Shown here: positions 7,902 through 15,719 of the stretch, piece after piece | How the letters are laid out: every line of letters begins with the position of its first letter | Numbering within the stretch: position 1 is the stretch's first letter | Assembly (NCBI GenBank): GCA_947074115.1 | Contig: CAMTOK010000001.1 | Span: 1-64,000 of the forward strand | Length of the DNA: 64,000 bases | Source: an uncultured Erysipelotrichaceae bacterium | GTDB lineage: Bacteria > Bacillota_I > Bacilli_A > Erysipelotrichales > Coprobacillaceae | Direction of reading: 5' to 3' | Made by a program: the position numbers and the translations under genes | Notes under the pieces: model-generated | Told to the model about the DNA's origin: nothing | What the model saw: only the letters and a program-made list of their open reading frames with translations | The model's database searches: none

Positions 7902-8522
7902 ATGTTTAGAAAGTTTTTTGCGAAAGAAGAAGATGATTTAGAAGAATATGATGCTATTGATCCAATGATCGAACAACGTCGAAAAGAAAAATTTAGCACA
8001 CCTTTAATATACAAAGAAGATTTTATCGAAGAAGAAATCGTCATTGAGAAAAAAGAAGTGAAACCTGTGGTTGTACCACAACCAAAACCGACACCTATTA
8101 TTCCACAAGAGAATACATATGTTATGAGTGAAATTATTTCACCTATGATGGGAGTCCAAAAGGCTGCACAAAAGAAAACAGCTCCTAAAAAGAAGGTTGT
8201 GAAACGAACAGTTAAACAATCAGATGAACTTGTTCCTATTATTAGTCCTTTTTATGGTTCACCTCATCAAGAGGAAGAAACTTATGAAGAAGTAGAAGTA
8301 GCTGTTGAACCAGTCGTTCAAAATCAAGACAATACTGTTGAAGATCGTTTACGTCATATTTCACAAGTTGTTGATGATGATACATTATCGATAATTGAAG
8401 AAAGAACTGGAGAATTTAAATTAAATTTTCAAAGTGAAGATTCAACATTTATAGATGAAATTGAAGATTCAATGAGTTTAGATGAATTGATGAATCTTTA
8501 TGAAAAGAGATTTAAAGATTAA
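7902..8522 (+). CDS. Unknown acidic protein with repeated ISPxxG motif
   Basis: A 206-residue protein I do not recognise. It starts MFRKFFAKEEDDLEEYD, is rich in Glu, Lys and Pro, and looks mostly disordered. Two short sequence repeats stand out: EIISPMMGV and PIISPFYGS, separated by a Lys-rich linker, and these may be binding motifs. The C-terminal 50 residues have helical character (DSMSLDELMNLYEKR). The start at 7902 is chosen because GGAGGG lies 6 bases upstream; an upstream in-frame start at 7869 would overlap ytpR. It overlaps acpS by one base. No membrane segment. Confidence 0.8.
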   Translation: MFRKFFAKEEDDLEEYDAIDPMIEQRRKEKFSTPLIYKEDFIEEEIVIEKKEVKPVVVPQPKPTPIIPQENTYVMSEIISPMMGVQKAAQKKTAPKKKVVKRTVKQSDELVPIISPFYGSPHQEEETYEEVEVAVEPVVQNQDNTVEDRLRHISQVVDDDTLSIIEERTGEFKLNFQSEDSTFIDEIEDSMSLDELMNLYEKRFKD

Positions 8523-8848
8523 TGAAAGGTATTGGTGTTGATATCGTTGATCTTAAACGTATTGATTTAACTAAGTCTCATTTTATTGATAAAATTTTAA
8601 CACAAAAAGAAAAAGAAAAGTTAGCAACGCTAACTTCAGATAAGAGACGAATAGAATTTATTGGTGGCCGTTTTGCTGCAAAAGAAGCATATATGAAAGC
8701 CAATCAAAAGGGGATAGGACAAATCTCATTCCAAGATATTGAAATCTTAAATGATGAATCTGGAGCACCATATTTAAATGATCCAGAAGCTTTGATTTCT
8801 ATTTCTCATGAAAATGAATACGCAATTGCATTTGTTATACGAAAATAG
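8522..8848 (+). CDS. acpS: Holo-[acyl-carrier-protein] synthase
   Basis: A 108-residue phosphopantetheinyl transferase that loads CoA-derived 4'-phosphopantetheine onto apo-ACP for fatty-acid synthesis. The N-terminal GIGVDIVDLKRI with metal-binding Asp and the FIGGRFAAKEAYMKA helix with its Glu are diagnostic, and SISHENEYAIAFV closes the fold. Slightly short against the usual 118-125 residues, but all motifs are present. The ATG overlaps the previous stop by one base, implying translational coupling. Confidence 0.95.
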   Translation: MKGIGVDIVDLKRIDLTKSHFIDKILTQKEKEKLATLTSDKRRIEFIGGRFAAKEAYMKANQKGIGQISFQDIEILNDESGAPYLNDPEALISISHENEYAIAFVIRK

Positions 8849-8867
8849 GCTTAGGCTTATTTTTTTT
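8844..8867 (+). terminator. Terminator after acpS
   Basis: AATAGGC and GCTTATT pair with G-U wobbles around a short TTAG loop, and a tract of seven or more T follows, overlapping the acpS stop. Confidence 0.75.
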
Positions 8868-8868
8868 A

Positions 8869-8896
8869 TTGATTTTTATCATAAATACGATATAAT
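8869..8896 (+). promoter_or_regulatory. Promoter of the deoR-GRE operon
   Basis: TTGATT (8869-8874), 16-base spacer, TATAAT (8891-8896). Expected TSS is near 8903. Confidence 0.6.
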
Positions 8897-8903
8897 AATA
8901 TTA

Positions 8904-8921
8904 AGTAATAAAGAGTAATAA
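8904..8921 (+). repeat. Tandem AGTAATAA repeat, candidate DeoR operator
   Basis: AGTAATAA occurs at 8904-8911 and 8914-8921, exactly one helical turn apart, straddling the expected start of transcription. DeoR-family repressors often bind direct repeats, so this may be the autoregulatory operator; inference only. Confidence 0.4.
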
Positions 8922-8941
8922 TAATCAATAGGAGGATATAC

Positions 8942-9703
8942 ATGTTTGCAAGTGAGAGACAAGAGAAGATTTTAAGAGAACTTGACATAAATGGTAGTGT
9001 TAAAGTTAAAGAATTAAGTGCCCTTTTTCATGTATCTGATGACTGTATAAGAAAAGATTTATCTTTATTAGAGAATCAAGGCTTATTACAAAAAGCTTAT
9101 GGTGGTGCAATGAAAATTAAACAAAATCCACATCTCTATAAAATTGAAGATAGAATGCATACACCAAATCATCAAAGACTTGATATAGCGCATAAAGTCT
9201 TTGATGAAATTAAAGAAAAGGATGTTATATTTTTAGATATTTCTTTATCTAATATAGAAGTGGCGAAAATTATTGCAGAGAAGAAACCAAATATTTCAGT
9301 CGTTACAAATATGATTGAGGTTTTATATATATTATCTTCTGCACAATTTCATGATGTCGTCTTTATAGGTGGTAAACTAAATGACGAATGCGATGGTTTT
9401 GTAGGGAGTTTATCAATCGAATGGGTATCAAACTTCAAGTTTGATATAGCTTTTCTTGGTGTCGTAGGGATCGAAAATAATCATGGTGATTTAAGTACGT
9501 ATCATGTAGATGATGGACTATTTAAGAAGAAAGTGATTGGATCAAGTCGCTGCTCATATCTTTTATGTGAAGATAAGAAATTCAACGAAGAAGGGCAATT
9601 TGTATTTGGTAATATTAGTGAAATCAATGGAATGATTGTATCTAATGATTTAGATCATCATATTTTCTTAGATCTAAAAGAGAAAGGAATTACAGTAATT
9701 TAA
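8942..9703 (+). CDS. DeoR-family transcriptional regulator
   Basis: A 253-residue regulator. Residues 1-57 are the winged helix-turn-helix (ERQEKILRELDINGSVKVKELSALF, then DDCIRKDLSLLENQG), with the DeoR hallmark of a recognition helix followed by a GGA turn. The C-terminal part is the sugar-phosphate isomerase-like sensor (VFLDIS, VVTNMIEVL, FIGGKL). Such proteins usually repress sugar catabolic operons and are released by a sugar phosphate. It is the first gene of the glycyl radical operon, two bases before the enzyme gene, so it most likely controls its own operon. Confidence 0.92.
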   Translation: MFASERQEKILRELDINGSVKVKELSALFHVSDDCIRKDLSLLENQGLLQKAYGGAMKIKQNPHLYKIEDRMHTPNHQRLDIAHKVFDEIKEKDVIFLDISLSNIEVAKIIAEKKPNISVVTNMIEVLYILSSAQFHDVVFIGGKLNDECDGFVGSLSIEWVSNFKFDIAFLGVVGIENNHGDLSTYHVDDGLFKKKVIGSSRCSYLLCEDKKFNEEGQFVFGNISEINGMIVSNDLDHHIFLDLKEKGITVI

Positions 9704-9704
9704 A

Positions 9705-12041
9705 ATGGATACGAAGATAATAGGAAACAGAATTAATATTCTTAAAGAGAAAATGCTTAAAGAGGAGCGTTATGTATCGATAGAACAAGCAAGAATCATT
9801 ACACGCGTATATCAAGAAAATGAATCTTTAAGTATTCCCAAAAAGCGTGCACTGTCTTTGTATACAGCATTAAGAGAACTTGAAATTTCAGTCGAAAAAG
9901 AAGAACTTATTGTTGGTAATAGAACTAAAGGTGTTCGTGGTGGAGTCGTGTTTCCTGAGAGTGGATGTTCATGGGTGATGAATGAAATCGATGACATTCC
10001 AACACGTCCTCAAGACCGATTCAAGGTTAGGGAAGAAGATAGTCAAGAATTTAAAACGCAGATATATCCATATTGGGCACATCGTTCAATGGAAGATATT
10101 ATTAAAAGAGATTTTGGTGAAGAAATTAACGCTATTGCGAAAGTTGTGAAGATCAATCAAAAAGATCATGCTCAAGGACATATTTGCCCTGACTGCGAAA
10201 CATGGTTGAAGAAAGGCCCGAGGGGGTTAATCGAAGATATAAAAGTTCAAAAACAAAATGCAACGGCAGATCAAATCGAATTCTATGAATGTAGTGAACT
10301 TGTACTAGAAGGTGTCATTTGTTTTATGAAACGATATCATGACTTGATTATGCAAATGGAGTTTAGTGACGATTTAAAAAATGTTGCAAAGATATGCGAT
10401 AACTTAACAAAACGTCCACCAAATACATTCCATGAGGCTGTACAGTCTTTGTGGTTCTTATTTGTTGTTTTGCATATGGAATCAAATGCTTCTTCATTCT
10501 CACCGGGAAGGATAGATCAATACCTTTACCCATACTATAAAAAAGATATCAATGATAATAAAATTGATTCATCAAAGGCTTTAGAAATCATTGAGTGTTT
10601 ATACTTAAAGTTTAACCAAATTGTTTATTTAAGAAATAAACACAGTGCTCAATTCTTTGCTGGTTTCCCAATCGGTTTCAATATTGCGATTGGTGGTATT
10701 GATGCATTAGGAAACAATGCTGATAATGAAATTTCAGAGTTATGTTTAAAAGCACAGTACGACTTAGGATTACCTCAGCCGAATTTATCGGTAAGACTTC
10801 ATAAGGACACACCAGAAATATTATTGAAAAACGCTGTACGTGTTGTTGCAAGAGGAAGTGGTATGCCTCAATTCTTCAATGATGAGGCAATCATAAATTC
10901 ACTTATTAATGATTTAAATATTGATCCAATAGATGCTAAAAATTATGCAATCGTTGGATGTGTTGAACTTACAACGCAAGGCAATAACCTTGGATGGAGT
11001 GATGCAGCAATGTTTAATTTTAATAAAGTGTTAGAGCTAACTATGAATCATGGTCGTTGTTTAATTACTGGTGAACAATTGGCAACTGATCTAGGAGGAC
11101 TAGACACATATTCAACATTTGATGAATTAGAAATTGCATACAAACAACACATTGACGAGTTTATTGAAAAGATGATGGAAGCTGAAATTCATATTGAAAA
11201 AGCACATCAACAATGTTTGCCGACCGCATTCCTATCGACTGTAATTGATAACTGTATTGAAAAAGGTATGGATGTCACTCGTGGAGGTGCTAAATACAAT
11301 TTATCAGGAATACAAATGATTCAAATCGCAAATCTCGCTGATAGTTTAGCTGCTATTAAACAATTTGTATACGAGGAAAAATCGGTAGATCAAATCGAAT
11401 TATTACAAGCACTTAAGAATGATTTTGAAAATTCACAAGTACTAAGAGCAAAATTACTAAATAAAGCACCGAAGTATGGAAATGATATTGAATGGGTAGA
11501 TCAACTTGGTATTAAATGGGCTGAATATTTTAGAGAAAGAATGAAAGATTATACCAACTATCGAGGTGGTTCATATCACACAGGAATGTACACTGTCTCT
11601 GCGCATGTTCCTATGGGAGAAAATGTAGGTGCCTCTCCAGATGGTCGTTATTCACAAACACCACTTGCTGATGGAGGGATGTCACCCGTTTATGGACGCG
11701 ACAAAAATGGACCAACTGCTATCTTAAAATCAGTCTCACGTATAAACAATTCATTGACAACAAATGGTGGTTTATTAAATATGAAATTCTTACCTCAGTT
11801 CTTTAAGAATGAAGTTGGAATTGAAAAGTTTAGTTCATTACTTCGTGCGTTTGTACAATTGAAAATACCACATATTCAATTTAACGTTGTTAACAAGGAA
11901 GATTTATTAGATGCAAAATGTCATCCTGATCTTCATTCATCGTTAACGATAAGGGTTGCAGGGTATACAGCGTATTTTGTAGAGCTTGCTTCTCAATTGC
12001 AAGATGAAATCATAGAAAGAACATCATATGACGACATTTAA
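9705..12041 (+). CDS. Glycyl radical enzyme, PflD/PflF (YbiW)-type
   Basis: A 778-residue pyruvate-formate-lyase-superfamily enzyme. The thiyl site is Cys419 in AIVGCVEL and the radical-bearing Gly753 is in RVAGYTAYFVE near the C-terminus. GCVE, with a single Cys followed by Glu two residues on, marks the dehydratase/lyase branch; true pyruvate formate-lyases have two adjacent Cys. Length is typical. Shine-Dalgarno is poor (GGA 16 bases upstream), so translation is probably coupled to the regulator. The activase overlaps by 14 bases and an FSA-type aldolase follows, matching the E. coli ybiW-ybiY-fsaA grouping. Substrate is not readable; a sugar phosphate fits the context. Confidence 0.9.
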   Translation: MDTKIIGNRINILKEKMLKEERYVSIEQARIITRVYQENESLSIPKKRALSLYTALRELEISVEKEELIVGNRTKGVRGGVVFPESGCSWVMNEIDDIPTRPQDRFKVREEDSQEFKTQIYPYWAHRSMEDIIKRDFGEEINAIAKVVKINQKDHAQGHICPDCETWLKKGPRGLIEDIKVQKQNATADQIEFYECSELVLEGVICFMKRYHDLIMQMEFSDDLKNVAKICDNLTKRPPNTFHEAVQSLWFLFVVLHMESNASSFSPGRIDQYLYPYYKKDINDNKIDSSKALEIIECLYLKFNQIVYLRNKHSAQFFAGFPIGFNIAIGGIDALGNNADNEISELCLKAQYDLGLPQPNLSVRLHKDTPEILLKNAVRVVARGSGMPQFFNDEAIINSLINDLNIDPIDAKNYAIVGCVELTTQGNNLGWSDAAMFNFNKVLELTMNHGRCLITGEQLATDLGGLDTYSTFDELEIAYKQHIDEFIEKMMEAEIHIEKAHQQCLPTAFLSTVIDNCIEKGMDVTRGGAKYNLSGIQMIQIANLADSLAAIKQFVYEEKSVDQIELLQALKNDFENSQVLRAKLLNKAPKYGNDIEWVDQLGIKWAEYFRERMKDYTNYRGGSYHTGMYTVSAHVPMGENVGASPDGRYSQTPLADGGMSPVYGRDKNGPTAILKSVSRINNSLTTNGGLLNMKFLPQFFKNEVGIEKFSSLLRAFVQLKIPHIQFNVVNKEDLLDAKCHPDLHSSLTIRVAGYTAYFVELASQLQDEIIERTSYDDI

Positions 12042-12942
12042 TATATTCGATATTAAACGATTTGCACTTCACGATGGTAATGGTATACGAACGACATTAT
12101 TCTTTAAAGGCTGTCCATTATCATGCTTATGGTGCCAAAATCCAGAAGGTTTAGATGCACACAATTCAATCTCATATTCATCGCATCAATGTATTGGATG
12201 CCTTGAGTGCTTAAAACATAGCCATAAGGGAGAAGTAACGTTTGAAAACAAAAAACTTAAATTTCATTTTGAAAAAGGTACTGATTATCAAAAACTTATA
12301 GATGCTTGCCCAACGGGAGCGCTATCGTACGTTTCTCAACAATATAGCATTGATGACATTGTTCATTTGATTGAGCGTGACAAAATCTTTTATCAAAATA
12401 GTGGAGGTGTTACTTTTTCTGGTGGAGAACCCCTTATGCAGGGAGAAAAACTTATTCTTCTTGCAAAAGCATTAAAAGAGAAAGGGTATCATCTTGCAAT
12501 CGAAACGACCTTGTATGCCCCTTTAGAATTAATCAAGAGAATTGAACCCTATCTGGATCAAATCTATGTAGATATCAAAATTTATGACGAGAATGAGCAC
12601 ATTGTTAACACTGGTGTATCAAATCAATTGATATTACAAAACATTCATTATTTATTAGAACATGATGATCAAAACAAAGTGATTATAAGAACACCTCTTA
12701 TCCCCCATATAAGTGATAGTGAGGAAAATATTAAAAATATAGGACAATTCTTAAAGGAAACTAAACCAACGGTTCCCTATGAATTATTAAATTACAATAG
12801 GCTTGCACCTTCTAAATATGAGAAGGTCAATAAAACTTTTAAATTATCTAAAGATTTAGAACCATTATCAAAAGAAAGAATGAATAAATTGTATTCATTA
12901 TTAAATGATCTTGGTATTAAAAATATTATAAAAAACAATTAG
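12028..12942 (+). CDS. Glycyl radical enzyme activating enzyme (radical SAM)
   Basis: A 304-residue radical-SAM protein that installs the glycyl radical on the enzyme encoded just upstream. The SAM cluster cysteines are Cys29, Cys33 and Cys36 in CPLSCLWC. A ferredoxin-like insert follows with Cys55, Cys58, Cys61 and Cys94, enough for one auxiliary [4Fe-4S] cluster, whereas many dehydratase activases carry two. The glycine-rich TFSGGEPLMQ motif binds SAM. The four-Cys insert resembles E. coli YbiY as I recall it. It overlaps the enzyme gene by 14 bases. Anaerobic function is implied. Confidence 0.93.
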   Translation: MTTFNIFDIKRFALHDGNGIRTTLFFKGCPLSCLWCQNPEGLDAHNSISYSSHQCIGCLECLKHSHKGEVTFENKKLKFHFEKGTDYQKLIDACPTGALSYVSQQYSIDDIVHLIERDKIFYQNSGGVTFSGGEPLMQGEKLILLAKALKEKGYHLAIETTLYAPLELIKRIEPYLDQIYVDIKIYDENEHIVNTGVSNQLILQNIHYLLEHDDQNKVIIRTPLIPHISDSEENIKNIGQFLKETKPTVPYELLNYNRLAPSKYEKVNKTFKLSKDLEPLSKERMNKLYSLLNDLGIKNIIKNN

Positions 12943-12954
12943 GAGAATAGAAAA

Positions 12955-13635
12955 ATGGAATTTATTATTGATACAGTAGATTTAAATGAAATTAAAGAAG
13001 CAGTTGAGTATTTACCGGTTTCAGGAGTAACAAGTAACCCAAGTATAGTGAAAGCAACACATCCAGAAGATTTCTTTAGTCATGTAAGAGAAATTAGAAG
13101 TATTATTGGAAAAGAAAGATCACTTCATGTTCAAGTTATTTCTAAAGATGCTAAAGGGATGATTGATGAAGCACATAAAATCTTAGAAGAAATTGACCAA
13201 GAAGTTTATATTAAAGTCCCAGTTTCATATGAAGGTGTAAAAGCAATTAAAGCATTAAAAGCGGAAGGTATTAAAGTGACTGCAACAGCAATTTATGACT
13301 TAATGCAAGCTTATATGGCTTTAGAAGCTGGTGCTGATTATATAGCACCATATGTTAATCGTATTGGAAATTTAGGGCATGATCCTATGGAATTAATTTC
13401 TTCATTAGCGCAAAAGATTCATGAAGAAGGATACGATTGCAAAATTGTAGCAGCAAGTTTTAAAGGTGTTCAACAAGTGAGAGATTCTATTAATTATGGT
13501 AGTCATTCTATTACTGCACCAGTTGCTGTATTAAAAGCTATTTTTGAAAACCCTAGCATTGAAAAAGCTGTAGATGATTTTAATAAAGATTGGTATTCAA
13601 TGTATGGAGTTGGTATCGGTTTATGTGATTTATAA
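12955..13635 (+). CDS. fsa: Fructose-6-phosphate aldolase / transaldolase-like
   Basis: A 226-residue class I aldolase of the small transaldolase family. The Schiff-base Lys87 is in YIKVPV; VTSNPSIV near the N-terminus and IAPYVNRIGNLGHDP are the phosphate and active-site segments. Length and the lack of transaldolase helices place it with FsaA/FsaB/TalC, which cleave fructose-6-phosphate or 1-deoxy analogues to glyceraldehyde-3-phosphate and a C3 ketone. Whether it acts as aldolase or as transaldolase depends on residues I cannot score by eye. It ends the operon 12 bases after the activase and is followed by a terminator. Confidence 0.88.
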   Translation: MEFIIDTVDLNEIKEAVEYLPVSGVTSNPSIVKATHPEDFFSHVREIRSIIGKERSLHVQVISKDAKGMIDEAHKILEEIDQEVYIKVPVSYEGVKAIKALKAEGIKVTATAIYDLMQAYMALEAGADYIAPYVNRIGNLGHDPMELISSLAQKIHEEGYDCKIVAASFKGVQQVRDSINYGSHSITAPVAVLKAIFENPSIEKAVDDFNKDWYSMYGVGIGLCDL

Positions 13636-13657
13636 GAGTGGGAACACTCTTTTTTTA
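13634..13657 (+). terminator. Terminator of the glycyl radical operon
   Basis: AGAGTG-GGAA-CACTCT hairpin and a seven-T tract directly after the fsa stop. Confidence 0.93.
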
Positions 13658-13737
13658 TTTATATCTCATGTTATCCATAAGTGCACAAAATATTTATTTA
13701 CATAAAATAGAGTGTCCGGGAAGATAAAGGAGAATAA

Positions 13738-14334
13738 ATGAAAAAGAAATTGAAATTATGTGTTGTATTATGTTTTGTTTTTTCAACGATTTATTTAATA
13801 TGTGTCATTCAAGTAAATGAAGTATTTGCGTATGATCATTTACAAAGAATAAATAGTACAACAACATATGAAGGAACGGGTGGAGACTATTCTCTTGTAT
13901 TTATGTTGAGGCAATTATTTGTATTGACAAAGGAAAAAGTAACTTATGATATGAACGTTGATTCTACTCTTATCAATAACGATTATTTTGAGTTGCGCGC
14001 GGTAGAATCAGTTAGTGCATTAAATACACTTCAAAAAGATAAAATAATGTTAGGTATAGAGGATAGATTATATAGCCAAAACAAGACTTTATCTATGTCG
14101 TCTCAAGCACTAGATATGAATTTAAAGGACAAAATCAATAGTGAGATATCAAAATCGCATCGACAACCAAAAAAGAATGAGATAAAAGAAAATAAAGCAG
14201 TTGTTTTTAAGATTGTCAAAACATCTGATTATATTAAAGAAACGCTTTATTTTGTTGGGACTTTAATAGTCTCTTTTGGCATTGGTCTATTTGTCTTATA
14301 TAAATTAAAAAAAGATTTTGAAGATTTTGACTGA
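13738..14334 (+). CDS. Unknown protein with two membrane segments
   Basis: A 198-residue protein I do not recognise. Residues 5-25 form a hydrophobic signal-anchor, about 140 residues of polar, mostly helical sequence would face outside, and residues 170-190 (TLYFVGTLIVSFGIGLFVLY) form a second membrane helix followed by a charged cytoplasmic tail (KKDFEDFD). Shine-Dalgarno AAAGGAG is good. It is monocistronic, between terminators at 13634 and 14347. CATAAAAT at 13701-13708 resembles a sporulation-type -10, but no matching -35 is seen. Confidence 0.75.
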   Translation: MKKKLKLCVVLCFVFSTIYLICVIQVNEVFAYDHLQRINSTTTYEGTGGDYSLVFMLRQLFVLTKEKVTYDMNVDSTLINNDYFELRAVESVSALNTLQKDKIMLGIEDRLYSQNKTLSMSSQALDMNLKDKINSEISKSHRQPKKNEIKENKAVVFKIVKTSDYIKETLYFVGTLIVSFGIGLFVLYKLKKDFEDFD

Positions 14335-14346
14335 TTATGATCGTTT

Positions 14347-14374
14347 GTGAGGGAGAGAATTCTCCCACTTTTTC
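14347..14374 (+). terminator. Terminator after the two-helix membrane protein
   Basis: GGGAGA-GAAT-TCTCCC hairpin followed by CACTTTTTC. Confidence 0.85.
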
Positions 14375-14384
14375 ATTGCTATAA

Positions 14385-14413
14385 TTGACAATGTAAGTGT
14401 TTTTTCTTATACT
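14385..14413 (+). promoter_or_regulatory. Strong sigma-A promoter of coaW
   Basis: Consensus TTGACA (14385-14390), 17-base spacer, TATACT (14408-14413). Confidence 0.75.
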
Positions 14414-14417
14414 TACA
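14392..14417. repeat. Inverted repeat over the coaW promoter, possible operator
   Basis: Arms TGTAAGT (14392-14398) and ACTTACA (14411-14417) are separated by 12 bases and cover the spacer and -10 of the coaW promoter. The position would suit a repressor. Confidence 0.45.
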
Positions 14418-14435
14418 CTGAAATGAGGTATGCGT

Positions 14436-15224
14436 ATGTTAAAAGTTGGAATAGATTTGGGGATGACTGATTTAAAATTTGTGATCTTATCAAATGACAA
14501 TAAAATAATTGAAATGAAAAGATTTACTAAACCAAATTCAGTTCAAGAAAAAATAGAAACAATTGTTAAAGAAATACAATCACAAAATTCATCTGTATCA
14601 CTTTATATAACAGGTGTTGGAGCAGCATCATTAGATATGGATAAGATAAAATGTCCTTACCATATTGTTGATGAAATATCTTCGACAGGTAAAGGTGGTT
14701 TGTTTTTAAGTGGTGAAGAGGATGCTTTGGTTGTGAGTATGGGGACAGGTACGTCATTTATTAATGCGTCTCATCAACAGTGTCAGCATGTTGGCGGATT
14801 GGCTTTAGGAAGTGGAACGCTCATAGGATTATCGATGCAATTAGTAGGTATTCAAAACACAATTGAAATCGCAGAATTTGCATCAAAAGGACAATTAAAA
14901 AATGTGGATTATTTGATGGCAGATGTCTCAAAAGAGAAAGTTTCTTTTTTACCTGATGATGCAACAGCGAGCCATTTTGCAAAAACAGACCAAAATAGTT
15001 CTAAAGAAGATGTGATGAGAAGTTTATTAAATATGATTTATCAAACAGTTGCAGTCATGGCTGTAACCTTAAAAAAGGACAATCAAAATGTTATTATTGT
15101 TGGTGGACTTTCTTCATTACCACAGGCAAAAGTGGATATTTTACGTGTGAGTGATGTCTATAATGTAACATACGTTTTGCCAAATAATGGGTCGTTTGCG
15201 ACAGCGATTGGAGCATGTTTATAA
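14436..15224 (+). CDS. coaW: Type II pantothenate kinase
   Basis: A 262-residue ASKHA-fold kinase that phosphorylates pantothenate in the first step of CoA synthesis. N-terminal KVGIDLGMTDLKFV is the phosphate-1 loop, VSMGTGTSF the second phosphate segment, and GGLALGSGTLIG follows. The length matches the staphylococcal type II enzyme. ATG 14436 is preferred because TGAGG is 7 bases upstream; ATG 14430 would be only one base away from it. In the first loop Met replaces the second Gly of DxGGT, slightly unusual. Monocistronic promoter upstream. Confidence 0.88.
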   Translation: MLKVGIDLGMTDLKFVILSNDNKIIEMKRFTKPNSVQEKIETIVKEIQSQNSSVSLYITGVGAASLDMDKIKCPYHIVDEISSTGKGGLFLSGEEDALVVSMGTGTSFINASHQQCQHVGGLALGSGTLIGLSMQLVGIQNTIEIAEFASKGQLKNVDYLMADVSKEKVSFLPDDATASHFAKTDQNSSKEDVMRSLLNMIYQTVAVMAVTLKKDNQNVIIVGGLSSLPQAKVDILRVSDVYNVTYVLPNNGSFATAIGACL

Positions 15225-15226
15225 CC

Positions 15227-15261
15227 AAATTCGAAGAAAATGACAAAAAATTCGAAGAAAA
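15227..15261. repeat. 14-base direct repeat, AAATTCGAAGAAAA twice
   Basis: Identical copies at 15227-15240 and 15248-15261, offset by 21 bases (two helical turns), each centred on palindromic TTCGAA. They lie between coaW and the SSB-like gene. Confidence 0.6.
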
Positions 15262-15320
15262 CGAGTAAAAAGATGATATCCTTTGTATTTTATGATGTAA
15301 TAGAATACGGAGGGGATAAT

Positions 15321-15659
15321 ATGTTGAACGAAGTAGTGGCTGTAGGACAAATTTATCAGCTACCAAAACAGACAGTGACAAAAGACGGGCGTAAGGAACT
15401 AGCGCTAGTTTTAAAAGTGTCTAGACCTTACAAAAACAATCATGGATTAGTCGAAGATGATTTTATTCCATGTTTGGTTTGGAAGGGACTCTCACAACAA
15501 ATATTAGAATGTTGTGAAAAAGGAAGTTTCATTTGCATTAAAGGACGACTAGAAACATTCTTTACGAGTTGCAACGAAGAACTTTCCAACACAAGAATGC
15601 TTATCAAGGCAGAACACATTGAAATTCTTGATAAATATTTTTATAAGGGAGAGAGATAA
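15321..15659 (+). CDS. Single-strand DNA-binding (SSB/PriB-like) protein
   Basis: A 112-residue OB-fold protein: N-terminal LNEVVAVGQIYQLP, then ELALVLKVSRP, then FIPCLVWKGLSQQILECCEKGSFICIKGRLE, which is the SSB core with its conserved Trp. No acidic C-terminal tip typical of the replicative SSB (DDDIPF-like) is present, so this is an accessory SSB-like protein rather than the main one. ATG 15321 is chosen for the GGAGGGG nine bases upstream; the longer in-frame ORF begins in spacer sequence. It is followed by a terminator. Confidence 0.8.
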   Translation: MLNEVVAVGQIYQLPKQTVTKDGRKELALVLKVSRPYKNNHGLVEDDFIPCLVWKGLSQQILECCEKGSFICIKGRLETFFTSCNEELSNTRMLIKAEHIEILDKYFYKGER

Positions 15660-15676
15660 ATCTCTTTCCTTTTTTT
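15645..15676 (+). terminator. Terminator after the SSB-like gene
   Basis: AAGGGAGAGAGA and TCTCTTTCCTT pair imperfectly around TAAA and are followed by a T tract; it overlaps the stop codon. Confidence 0.78.
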
Positions 15677-15719
15677 ATGTTTTTGTGTAAAATAAGAAAG
15701 AATTAAAGGAGGAGAGAAT

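Noticed and set aside
13701-13708. CATAAAAT as a sporulation promoter for the gene at 13738
   Set aside because: No matching sigma-E or sigma-K -35 at an allowed spacing.
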